This document shows, one piece after another, positions 11,701 to 24,700 of a DNA stretch of 64,000 nt. Position numbers and translations under genes: made by a program. The notes under the pieces were generated by a model that was not told where the DNA came from, did no database searches, and was given only the letters and a program-made list of their open reading frames with translations. The DNA is from Larimichthys crocea (taxonomy: Eukaryota; Chordata; Actinopteri; Sciaenidae): contig NC_040013.1 in assembly GCF_000972845.2 (NCBI RefSeq), forward strand, positions 3,586,642-3,650,641. Direction: 5' to 3'. Numbering within the stretch: position 1 is the stretch's first letter; every line of letters starts with the position of its first letter.

Positions 11701-14700
11701 TCTGTAAACAGACAGAAATAGTCAGCATTCCCATCAGGCTAAACAGGAAACCCAGCCAATTAGCTGTTTATTCAGAACCCGGTTTCAGAGGGTCAGGGGT
11801 TGTGGAGAGAGCACTTCCTGGACAGCCAACAGACAGATGGAGCAGTGTCCGGAGGCAGGTGACAGTTGAGGCTTATGCGAGTGCATCGCGTCCATCACCG
11901 GAGTACACAAAGGTTAACAGAGCTTTACAAGCAAAGAAGATGAGTAGCTTCTTAATCATACGAGTCCGCGCTCCTCGCAGGCCGAACGTCTGCTCAGCTA
12001 CTGAGGCCTCCACTGTGCTTCCCTCGGCGTAAAGCGACAGATCAGATGGCAGATTGAGTTAATCTGCTTTCAAGAGCAATAAGCTGTATGGTACATGGTA
12101 CGACAGTGTGATAACTCAGTCCAGACTACGGATGGTATCTCTCATTCACTTAACCCTTTCAGACCACAAAGGCCTCTGAGAAATCAGACAGGCTAATTGA
12201 ATCCATCTAATCTGCGTACAGGAAAAAAGAAAGGGCCACATGTCGGGGGCTCCAGGATCCCATTCACCCATTTCATCTAATTCATTTACTTTGGAGATGA
12301 AAAGGCAGGAGGTCGTATGAAAAGAGCCAGGTCAAACAGAAGCACAGACATCAGAACTGCTCGCGTGTGGTGTGGTGTACTCACAGCGGAGGGGTTAAAC
12401 AGGGTCAGTCGACACAGCACCACCTCTTTTAATGTTCTGATATGTTTTCTATTACCTGCAGGTCTTAAATGAAGACATGTGAATTTCACATAACCGAGGT
12501 TAAAAACAAAAGGCTGCTGAGGGGAGTGATGAGAAACGTGATGCTGGAAGTCTGTCAGAGTTTGTCTATTTAATATACACAACATGCCAAAACAACAACA
12601 CACTGCATATAAAAGCAGCCACAGCACTAACACTGAAATAATGCATGAAACTATAACATATCATATAAGACACCTGTCACTGTTTCCAGCTATAGATGGA
12701 GAATCAAGGCCAGCAGAGTACAGGTGCAAGCTCTATTTACTGGATATATTTAAATACATAGATCTACAACCCAATCAACCATACATCCTGTTACACTAAT
12801 AACCTATATACACGACATATATGTCACTGTACATGCAGTTACCTGATGAACTCTAGCTGTCATGTGTCCTGACGTCTTTGATTCAGTGACACTCTAAACT
12901 CCCTAAAATCACTTCAATGTGCTCACAGGTGACAGATCCAACCTGTTTTGCCTTAATTGGGGTTGGAAATAAGGTTGTTATAGTATTATAGACATATTGT
13001 CAATAAACAAAAAATAAAAGGAAGTCAAACGTCTACCACAAATACTAGTGCAGAACGCATATACATTAAATCCCAGTAAAAAAAGACAACATACATTTAA
13101 TAGATTTAATCAGAGGTTGCTGTAAAATCGACATCTTGTGGTTGAAAGTCATTCTGAGCTCTAAGAAACTTGTGCTGTGTCTTTGCAGGGTGCTGGATGG
13201 AGAAGACCACTGTCCATTTTAGGTTTCTGGTTTATATTTTTGCACAAACAACTTCATAACTTAGTTAGCTGGCCCCAAACAAGCAGCTGGCCCCAAATAT
13301 TTCAAAAGCTTGATTGTACTAATTATGGCCCACACATAATTAGTTGACATTCAGTTAATTGCCTCGAGCCCTGCAGGACATTTCGGAATAAATTCTGGTC
13401 TCTGTAGAAAAAAAAAACTGATCAGGAGAGCCATGGAAAAGATTTAAAAACTTTAAAAACCCTCAGTCAATCAGGTCAGCTGTAACCGTCAGATGACTGC
13501 AGGTAATCCGGTACAGTGATGAGGTCAGGACAGGAAAATCTTTGGAAATTTTGAGGTAGAATTGCAACCACAAAAAAAAAAAACTTCCCCGGATCACCTT
13601 AACCCAGATGTTGGCAGAGATCTATCCAAACAAACGCACTGTTGTCAAAGCAAACTTTAAGTAAGCCCGTCTGAATTTATAGAAACATATTGTAATGTTT
13701 CTCTGTGGTCACTTTCAATTCATTATTTACAAAATAAAAAGTATGAGTGCTACCACGAGGGGTGCGCTGTGATGTTTTAGTCGCGAGTGCCACGGCTCAG
13801 TGTTAGCTCAGGCTCGACCGAGTGTGAAAAAGCGAAAGCCGTACAAAGAGTCTTGTCTAGTAAACCACAGCAGCTCCTCCCTGCACCGTGCCACTCACTT
13901 TGTTGGTTTGCTCAATTTGCTTCTTAAAGCCACAAAGCCTTTGAGGGCCACACAGGGGCATGACAGCACGTCGAAAATCCTATTTGCTCACTGATTTACT
14001 TCCGCTCTCCCGCTTGACTCCTGACTGGAAGGCAGTCTCTGTGTGACACACTGCCTCAGGTCTGTGGAGGGAAAGCCTGATGTGTGTGTGTGTGTACCTG
14101 TGTGTACTGTAAACTGTAACTGTCTGTCAAAGGCAGCATGCTTCTTACAGCTGCTTTTGGTTTTTTGGGTCACTGTCAACCAATCATTTCACTGAGGAAT
14201 CATCTCTGTGGTGGAGCTTGGGAAAGCTTGCTGTGTGGTGTGCGGCACCGACACAGGGAGCAGCTGAACAGAGCTCTTTCAGGCTTTCCACATCGCAACC
14301 TGGTGCAGAGGGACAGCGAGGGAAAACACATCCTTCTATCTCCTGTCCTAACCACAGCTTGAATGCTACAAAACCCAAAACTCAACAGGAAGTCCTGTTT
14401 GCAGGCAGTTACCACCGAAGGTTTGGTGTCAATATCTTTCCATCCTTCATGCTGTCTCCCCACTAGAAACACTTAAAAACTTGTGTTTCGAGGCAGGAAA
14501 TGCTCCATCCTGGTTTGGCATTTAGTCCCGGACATGAATGAGATGCATTTGAGTAAAAAGCGCTGATTCCAGCTGGCCCCTGTTGCCCTCTAAATATTTA
14601 AACATGCTGGATTCAGCGAGCACAGTGAGCTCTATGTAGCTGCAGGCCTCTGTAGCAAACCACAAACACAATAAGAGTCTTAAGTGGGGATTTATGTTTA

Positions 14701-17700
14701 ATGAGAATTTATCTGCAGGCTAAGCCGCCTGCACTCATTAACTCTGTATTATTCCATACAGCCTCTGAATGTCGTGTCACTGAGCACAGAGCACTTCTGC
14801 ATCGTCGCCGGCGAAACACCTGGAGCTGCTGCAGTGCGTGACTCGCCGATGAGACGGCAACGTTCTGATCAGACGCCTCCCATCCCACCCCGAGTGTTCA
14901 TTTAGCACTCCGAGGCCAACGGAGACAAAGAGACGAAGCTTCAACGCCAATAAAAGGGAGTCAAAACAACCCAACGGGGGCCACTGTGTAAACATCATTT
15001 AACTTTGGATAGGTCTCTTACCCTCGAGGACCACACGCGAGGTGAAAGACAAGAACCCTTGAAAGAGATTGGTAACGTGCCATAAATCCAGTTCTAATTC
15101 AGAGACCAATGGGAGCCAGATAATGAGAGTGATTTTCAGCGAGAGTCTCAGAGCGTCATTATTGAATTAAGCCCAGTTTAATTAGCATGCTGACTTGATA
15201 ATACACACACTGGCCTGGGTCACAGCAGTACTTAAGTTCATATAAATAAAATAATAATAATAATTTAGCCTTGAGGGAATTTTCCTTGGAGGTAATTAAA
15301 TTCTGCCGAACCACTTTTACACTAACAGCACGGCATTGTGTGTGAGCTCTTTAACTGTGTATGTTACAGCTGTGAACATTCTATACAAAACCATCAGTGG
15401 TTTTTTAACTGCATTTTCCCTCTTTGCTTTCCATTCGAGGGGCTTCTCTGCTTGCCAGAGTTGCATTTCAAGTATATTGGCAGTTCACGGAGGGGAACTA
15501 AGTGGACATGGCAGCATTTCTCTTTATATACACATCACACACGTTGCGCTCAGAGTAATGAGGACAGACGTAGTGGATCAACAAAATATTGTGGTTGAAC
15601 CAAAATATGGATTAAAAACATGTATTACTTAATTTGGCTGTTACAAGGTTTTCCGAGGCGGCTCGCTCCGTCCAAATGCCAGGTCCAATAGATCAAACGC
15701 CGTCACAAACGTTACGCTGAAGTTTTTAAGCTCGTGGGCGAAGAGCCGGAGTCTCATTTCAGACTCAGCTATGACATCAGCGAGTAGAGATAATATGATT
15801 ATACCTGTGTTACATGACGACCTGTTTTATTTGAATTAAGGGAATAGTTTCATTCCTTTCGCATCAGAGTTATCGGGCCCTTAAATCTGAGAGTGCAGCC
15901 AGCAGCTGGGTCGTGTAGTTTAAACAGTCTCACACATGAACCCTCATAAAAAACACATAATGTTTTTACAGTTTTTGCACAAACAAATGAGATACAACAT
16001 GTTAATTAATGAGCTGTAGAGGTGCTGGTGGGTTTTCCTGGACACAGTCAGACTTGCAGTTTCCCTGTTTCTGGTCTTTATGCTAAGCTAAACTAACCTG
16101 CTGCTGGCTGCAGCTTTGTATTTATATTGGACAGACAAGAGAGTGGTATCAGTCTTCTTCTCCGAGTCTCAGCAAGGAGGCAAGTAAACATACTTGCAGT
16201 ACTAATGCTTTAACAACCAGGATTTTCTGCATTAAGGCAACTCAGGTAAATATTCAGTCTGCCAGGAGAATTATTTAAAATTATATTAGGTTTTTCTTTT
16301 TTCACAGTCTTGATTAGGTTGAGTTGTTCAGCTGGAAAAAGTCAGAGTTGGTTCAAGTGAACTGATTTTTGATTATTATGAGTATTCATGCTTTTTCTCC
16401 TTTTCGGGCATTAATCTTTTATTTTTGCGTATTAAAAAAACAGTTGTGCTTAATCTTATTTTGTCTTTATTTCGTTCATATGTGATGCATTCGACATATT
16501 TTGAAGTCTCGAAGTAAAAACAGTTTCCAAATTAGAGAACTAATTAGTGTATCCTGCCTTATAAAAACTCCTTTGAAGGTTTCAATGATACACAGCAGTC
16601 TAACACTTACACACACACACATGCAACCCCTCGCTGAGTTGGGGATCCTGTGGCGACAAACCTGCAGCAATAATTGGTGTGGACCTTCATTAGTGGCTGA
16701 AAATTCTGGGTCATGGCATGTCACAGGAAGTGTGTGTGTGTGTGTCACTGGTACTACAGTATTAAGCCTTTTTGACTCATCATAGTAGTTAAATGTGTTA
16801 CTGATAATATTAACAATGGCTCAGTTATAGTTTCTCAGTAAGTCATGACAGCATTACAATGAGGCAATATGAAACGTACCAGGACCTTGAAACTGGAGGT
16901 AATTCAGCTGTCATTGATTTTATTGTTTACACCTGTACTTTCCCTTTCCCTTCTATGTCAAAACATTTTCTGAAAAATCTCCGAGAAGCCAAAAAGACGT
17001 AATGCAAACTCGTGTTTTCATACGGAAAGCATCCTGTTTTGGACTACTTGAAGAACTGTGTTGGTGGTCTGTGTAAACACCAGGCACAACGGTGGAAATA
17101 AGTCCAAGACTTTATGGTTCAATACCCTGACAAACTCTCATATGTCGTCGTTGTTGTTGTATTGTTGTCAATGAGCCAAAACCACTCAGTCACTTTCACA
17201 CTTACAGAAGGATATAATCATGGCAAGTTGTTTCTGAGATTGTCAAATCTGAAGAAATGATGTTTCTGCTCTGAAATTGCCTGTGTCCTGATTCATGACA
17301 GACATTTTTCATTTATTTCAGTGGTGTTTCTGTATTTGGCAGCTTGTGCACGTCGTCCACAGGCAAGAAGTAATCTGCAGTTTAATTTAGATGGAAGATA
17401 ACATGTTTTGAATAAAGTGTTTAATTTAGTCTCCAATGTCTGAGGTTTGGCTGGACTAAGTGTGGCTTCTTCTTCTTCTTTTTTTTTGGTGTGTTTATAG
17501 TTTTGGGGAAAGTAAATTGTCATTTCAGGAAATGTGAGTAAGTGTGGAAAAAAATAAAACTGTAAAAAATTTCATATTGACCCAAGTGTGTGTCACCCAA
17601 ACCCATAAAAAGAACAGGGTGCAGACGGTTTGATTGTATATTAAAGATTTGTTACCATGCTGGCGTGTGTGCATGATGTGATAAACTAGAATTACTATGA

Positions 17701-18690
17701 TCCATTTTATGGCATGAAAATGATCCAGAACAATCAGACATTTACGGCGACTGGTCACACATGCAGCCCTTGAAAAACCTGCATCAGTCCTCGTCTCTCA
17801 GCCTCTCTGTCTCTCTCTCTTGCTAATGGACACTTTTGCAGAGACAAGAACAGAAAGGTTGGAGGAGGAATGAAAGACAACATAAGCAGAGAGATCTCTT
17901 AGACTGGGAGGTGGCTGTGTCATCTTTGTTACAAGAAGTACTTTATAAGAGGCCTCCAGACTCTGCTGACTATTCAGCACTTGGATCCGTCCAAATAGCT
18001 TAACCCTTTAGTCTAAGCCAGCGGTTCTGCGGAGCCCCCTCGCAGCCTTTAGCCCATCTTCTGAGAGTCACGCCACTGAATGTAACAGAGAGACTAAATG
18101 CCCTCGAGCACAACAGGCACTTTTAGCAGCAAATGCATGTCAAGATGTGAATGTGGCCATTGTGCCATGACCCACCAGAGGGGCTTGTAGCAGCCACAAA
18201 GGGCACGGTGCCAAGCTACAAGCCGTGTTTTACTGCCTGTCATGAAAAAGAGCATCCGTGTAATTGCATGCAAAATATTTTTTGTGAAATCCTTTTTAGC
18301 GAGGCCCTGATTGAGTAATTCAGTCATCAAACAGGGGGGAGAGAGGAGGGCGAGAGAAGCCACATTATGGGGTGGAACAGATTCCTCTCAGACATGTTCG
18401 AGTGAGAAATAAACGAGTTGGATGATCTGTAGTATGTAGAGAATCTTACGTGACTTATCTTCATATCATACTTTCCTTCCTTGAGGGGAGTGAGCTCCTG
18501 CATTTGATATGTGCAACCACTTATTATAGAGTACACTGCATTGTGCTTGGGTTACCAGGCTGAACCAGGGAGTAAGGCTTTGTGGCTTGTGGCTGTGTGT
18601 GTGTGTGTGTGTGCAGATTTAGATGCACAAGTGTGTGACCTATCAGATTTATTTATATGGAAAGTGTGTATGTTTAACTCAATGTGTGTA

Positions 18691-18722
<32 letters not shown>

Positions 18723-21700
18723 TGTGTGCATAAGTGGTCCAAAAGCTACTAGTCTAAAATTAAAATCTGGGTTTTTGAAATGTCTCTAATTAGAGAGGGG
18801 AGGACGAAGCCTATTTTGAGAGCTGTGGCCATGCACGCCCTTCCCATATGTGTGTGCACTGGCATACAGACTCAACGCACACACACACACACTCACACAC
18901 ACACACAATACCCACTTTGGAGAGGAAGGTCCCCCACTTGGAGCTCGTCTTATTAGACAATTCATCGAGTTTCGCTAACAGGAACCGTCCACTGAGCGTG
19001 TTTCTTGTGTCGTCTGTACACAGTTTACTGAAGCTTGACAACCAGCGAACTTTAAAGACGTAAACAAGTAGCTGTTATGAATATTAACAGCCAGAGAACA
19101 CGAGTTGAAATGCCGCCGCCTTACTGTAAGGCTGCAATAAATTACTGCAATATTTAGAGTCAAAGACAAGTCAAGACAAACCAAACTGCAAAAGTTTATG
19201 GCTGCAGAGCAGGAACACAATAGTCAGTTTAATCACTGTCTAAAGTGTTTTTACACTTTTAATGAGGCAATTTAGTGAATTTAGCCTTTTCAGAGCGAGT
19301 GGAATGCGCTGTATGCCTGGTTAACATTGTCTCATTGTTCTGTCTCATAACCAGCCTCTGTTTTCTGCTCCTGAGCAAAGACTGCTGGGAAATCAGGGCT
19401 GCTTTTACAAAAAAAAGGGTCCGCTAAAATCTTTCTGCCCCAGTTACTCTCACGGTGTCTTTAGAGGCATCTGTGAGATCGTCGTGTATGTGTTTCTGTT
19501 TTTTTCCTGTGTGACTGCAGAGAATCACGCCACGCTAATCCTAATTACAGCACATCAACCAGTTTGAACCGAGCAAGAATTTATTAAATAATAGGACTAT
19601 CTATCATGAAAAAATATGGTCGACCAACACGATTTCCAAACAATGATTTCAGCTCGAGGGATACGCATTCCATCAGTTTACTCCATCAACAACCATTTTA
19701 ATAAAGCTTATTACTGTTTCACAACCGGCTCTGTCCTCTTTGATTCGGGCTGTAAACACACTCATATTCACAGCAGGAACGATGGATTGAAGACGTCGAG
19801 TGACAGATTTTTAATATCTTGTGGTTCCATGTTACAGTAAGAGCATACTCAACATTAAAATGTTGGTCGGAATGATGATAGAGAAGTTATGAAGATGAGT
19901 TGTTGTTGGTCTGTTTACATGTGATCAGATTTTTTAGACTTATTAACTCAAACTGGACATGTGAGGACTTTTAAGTTATTATATTATGAGTCATATAACA
20001 TTTCTTGTCTGTATCTAAAGATCTGTGTCATTGACTTTTTCGTCGTTCCTTTTTCATCCATTGACGGCTTTAGAGAAAGTTGTTAATATCGTTATCCCTG
20101 CTATACTCAATTGTAATTCACTATACTCCTACGTAGTCCCTCATTTTGGGAAATTCCCTGTCTTTCCAAGAGATAGATGAGCGATAGATGAAGTCTCTCC
20201 AAGTATAAAACTAGAACCAGCAGACGATAAGCTTAGCATGCAGACTGGAAACAGTCAAGGGAGGGAAACAACTAGCCTGGATCTGTCCAAAGATAAAAAT
20301 ACATCTCCCATCACCTCTTTTTTCCCCCCCCTTAGTAACATGTTGTGAATCCTTTGCACACAAACCAAAATGTCATGGTTTCATGTGGATTTACCATTGG
20401 ATAGGGCTGTTTCCAGTCTTTAAGCTAAGCTAACTGCTCACATTTGGCTTTTATTGGAGTGGAATTGATGTTCCAACTCTTGAAAATAAAACATATTTCC
20501 CGAAATATCAATATCCTAAAAAAGAGCCAGAGTGAAACCGAATCGTCCAGGTTCTGTCCTAGAAATAGAAAACCTCATTCAAAAAACATTTTCTTTTGTA
20601 ATAAAATAACTATAACAATAACAACCCAACCTTGGTAGAGAGGTTCACTCCGTATGTTAAAGAAAAAGCAATCTAAACACCATTACCCATAAGCCAACCA
20701 GCTTGGGTTGAACTTCATTGCACTGCTAGCGCAGACATGTCTATAAAAACAGCGGGACAGGACAGTGTAGACGTATTCAGACAGCCGAGATTTCAGCTAA
20801 GAAATTCCTTAACAATGACGTTAATGCCTAATTGCTACGCTGGTGAATTTCATGGGAGTTGTAGTTTTTTTGTACGGTGATAAATCCATTCTGGTTCAAC
20901 TAAATCTTGAAGGTTTAAAAGTTTAAAAGCATGTGCTAACTAGTCTTAAAATATGGATACCAAACTCCAGAAACACACGTCATTTATGCAGAAAGACCAA
21001 TAAAAGAAATCTGTCATGACTTTAGCTCTAAATTTCTGTACCAACACCCAAACTGACCCAAACTGACCCAAACTGACGACCAGGCATTTGTCTTCAGAGT
21101 TTCAAAACTCTCAACAGTTCGGTTACAGCTCATTTAAATGTCTTTTTTAAAGATTTATTCTTATAAAAAAAAAAAAAAGACCGTTTATCAGCATTATTAT
21201 ACTTGGAGTACATCTGTTTTAAATCAAGAGTAATCAAAAAGTAATTAACCGTACTTAGATTACATTATTTAGTTCTTTGACTGCACTATTGTCACGGATT
21301 AATTCTCAAGAGAAATCATATCAGGAGACTAACACACACACACACACTGCAGCCACAGGCATTCCCACTATAGACACCCATTATCTCCGTCATGTGCTGT
21401 CGACCCAGAGCAGGAACTTTGGGGGCTGCTGTGGTCGGACACAGGGAGAGGGAAGTTAGCGCTGGCAAAGAAAAGTCAAAGTCAGGCATTTTTTGGAGTA
21501 AGATAAGAAGAGAGCGGCGTGAAAGGAAAAACTAAAATAACAAAAAGCCACTCGGGAGTACGAGATTACTATGACAACACATCGCTCTGTTTTTGCCAGT
21601 TTTGGAAATATCTCGGCCTTTTAATCAACAAACAAAACAAGGTGATAAGTGAAATACACATTCATCATCCAAACAGGCGGGCAGATACAGCTCGGCACAG

Positions 21701-24700
21701 TAGGTGTGCGGAGATGTCCCGCCGCAGTCGTGTTACCTTGACCCGTGAGGGCACAATAAAACCCGGAGGCTTGTGTGGCATTGGCAGGTGCTGCAGCTGA
21801 GTGTAAAGCTCAGAGTATCCAGTGTCATGCCTTTGTTTGCTTTTTTGATTTATGGCTGACCACTGCCCCACCTCACATGTGCAGAGGAGAGCCCGCTCCC
21901 CCTCCTCTCAACACCTTTCCTCATATAAATAAACCCTATCGCTGCAGGAATGCCTCTCCCTGTTATTGGAATTCTCCCCGCTGATAAGATGACTGTTTAG
22001 GATGCCTCATCGACATACTCCCGTCTCAACACATACTGACACACAGACCCAACATAAACCACCAACACATCTGCTGGCCCTTTGGTTTCCGTCCACACAT
22101 GGGCCACAAGTAAGAGGCCGACGATGTGACTCAGAAGAGAAAATGGTGATTAAAGGGACGCGGCTTTTATACTATAGCCAATCGATGATACTGTTGAGGT
22201 GAGCTGACTTTGAGTGAATAGAGACAGACGACTCATCAAATGCAGTAAACGATAACAGATTGTGTGACGGTCGGTTAAATGGAACCAAAATTGAAGACAG
22301 AGAAACCAGACAAGTGCGGGTTAAGTGTAAAAACAAGGCCGTCCTCTCCATGCAAAGCTTCTGTTGGGATGCTTTAAATATGCACACTGAACCTCCAAAT
22401 CTTTCCAGGTGCAGATCGGAAAAACTTTGGTGCGTGGTTTATTTCATTGGTTTAATCTGTGCAAAAAAAAAAAAAAAAACGGCACAAAGGGTCGGGAGCA
22501 GTCTGTAGCTGAAGCGGTGGCAAGTATTTCACAAAATGTCGAGTGATTGTTTTAATTAAGTAACCCAGCTTCACCCTGTGGAAAAGAAAACCTTAATAAA
22601 ATAATTAACAGCGAATGATTCTGTGCAGAAAAGCGTTGTTGCGCTGCTGAGTTATTGAATTGTGGTCTAACCATCACAACAACCATTTAAATCTGCAGTG
22701 GGCAATATAACAGGGGTTGTTGGGGCTTTTAAACTGCCTCTCACATAACATCAATTCTTAGCTGCCCAAGTCGACACTGAAAGCTCTAAAAAGGGCACGT
22801 TTGAGCTCGGATCATTTGCCTTCACAGTTTTTCTTTTTTAATTTTTTTAAGTTCAAGCTTTCAAGATCAGGACAGGGTTACGGGGATAGTTTGAAATTTT
22901 ACGAAATAATCCTCTTCCTTGCTAAGAGTTCAGAGGTCCTGGCTGAAATAATAAGAATAATATTATACTTGCACTGCTCTTACAGAGACATTTATCATTT
23001 TCTTTTCCGCTCATTATGGCCTAACCCAACATACAAATCATGCACAATAATGCACGACACATCTGAATCCAAAACTGATCAATCAAGTCTGAGGCTGTTG
23101 TTTGCATATGTGACCGTGGCTCTTTCTGATTTGAACACTTAGTTTCAGTCTGTCTTCTCCGAAGAGCTCCAGGAGAATTACTCCATCCTCTGCAAAAGTA
23201 CCTGGCAACTAAAACGCTGCACTCGTGGTGTCCGTGATGTTGAGAAGTGTGCTAAGCTCTGAAATAAAACGCCTATGTGGCTGCATAAGTGTACCACAGG
23301 CATTTTATCATGCATTTTTTCAGCATGTTGTACACTGAAGCTGCAGGTACAGGTAGCTGCTTCCTGTTGTTTCCAGTTTTAATGCTGAGCTAATCTAACT
23401 GGCTGCTAGTTGTTGGTTTGTACCAGGTGTAGACATGAGAATGGTGCCAATCTGGTGTCGTCTGACCGCAGACATGAAAGCAAATAGGCCCTATTAACAG
23501 AGCTAAAAAGGTCATGACATTGTTCAGCAACAACCTCCTCCTCCTCTCACAACTGTGACCCCCCAGCTGATAAAAATATTACTGCCCTGGTTAGAATATT
23601 TTTATCCTAAGCCCCTGACATACTGGACTCAAGTGCAACCACGCAAGGAGCAACTGTCTCGCAGCTGTCTTGGGTGAGGGGGGCATCGGGCCAAGGGCAG
23701 GGCATGCTTGACCCCCCCCCTACCCCCAACCCCAACCCCGAGCATCTGTGCCCACTCATTTCAGGCTGGCACCCGCAGAGCCCGAGAAGCCATCAGTCAC
23801 CGACAACGATGACAACAAAATACGCCAAGGGAGGAGTCGGGTTTTGACTTGGGTAAAAACCGCAAGCTGCGAGACACCAGCGCGTTCACACACAGACTGC
23901 CACTGTACGTTCCCTTCATTTGTCTGTTATCCATTAAAACATTAAAACAAACACAGCTGCCAACGCGCAGAGCTGAAAAAGGAGTTATTGCTCCGCATGT
24001 TTTCGGGGCCATATAGGCTGAATGTGAGCGATATGTAACCATCGGCAGACACAGATTGTTTTTTTTTTTATTGCTGAAATAACAAAAGTTCCTCTTTCAC
24101 ACAGAAAAGACTGATAATAATAGAGACATGGAGCAATTCTTTGTGAAATAAAGCTATGCTGTTGCACTGATTAGCCCTGCCTCCTCCTCCTCCTCCTCCT
24201 CCTCCTCCTCCTCCTCCTCCCTCTCACCCCAGTGTCGAAGATCTGTTAAGTCAGGGGCTGGGGAGTTTTCAGTCTCCAGGGGCACATCCCTCTGAACCGC
24301 CTGCCAAGCTTCTCCTCTCCCTCCTCCATCCTCTCTCTTGCTCTGCTCTCTTTCTTTGTTCCCCTTCTTGGTTCTCTCTTCCCACTTCTTCAACTCCTCA
24401 TGTTCAACTCTCTCCTCGACACTTCAGCCTCTTTTCTAACTTCCGTCATTTACTCCCCGCTATCCCCTCCCCAAAAGAAAACGGCACTTTTTTTCCGCTT
24501 TCACACTCTTATCTGTTTTCCCCCTTTCTCTACCCTTCCGCTCCTCTTCCTCTCCCAGTGATCCGGCTCCTTTGCAGCCGTACATAATTAGGCCTAAACA
24601 CAAGCCTGCGCAGGCTCACATCTGGAAGGAGTTTAGACATGGCAGTTTCCTACCAGGACGACTAAATATTTAGGTTGAGAGTTACTGCGTGTGGATGAAC

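Noticed and set aside
24154..24393. Acidic, Glu-rich minus-strand frame
   Set aside because: Produced by the (CTC)n repeat and pyrimidine tract.
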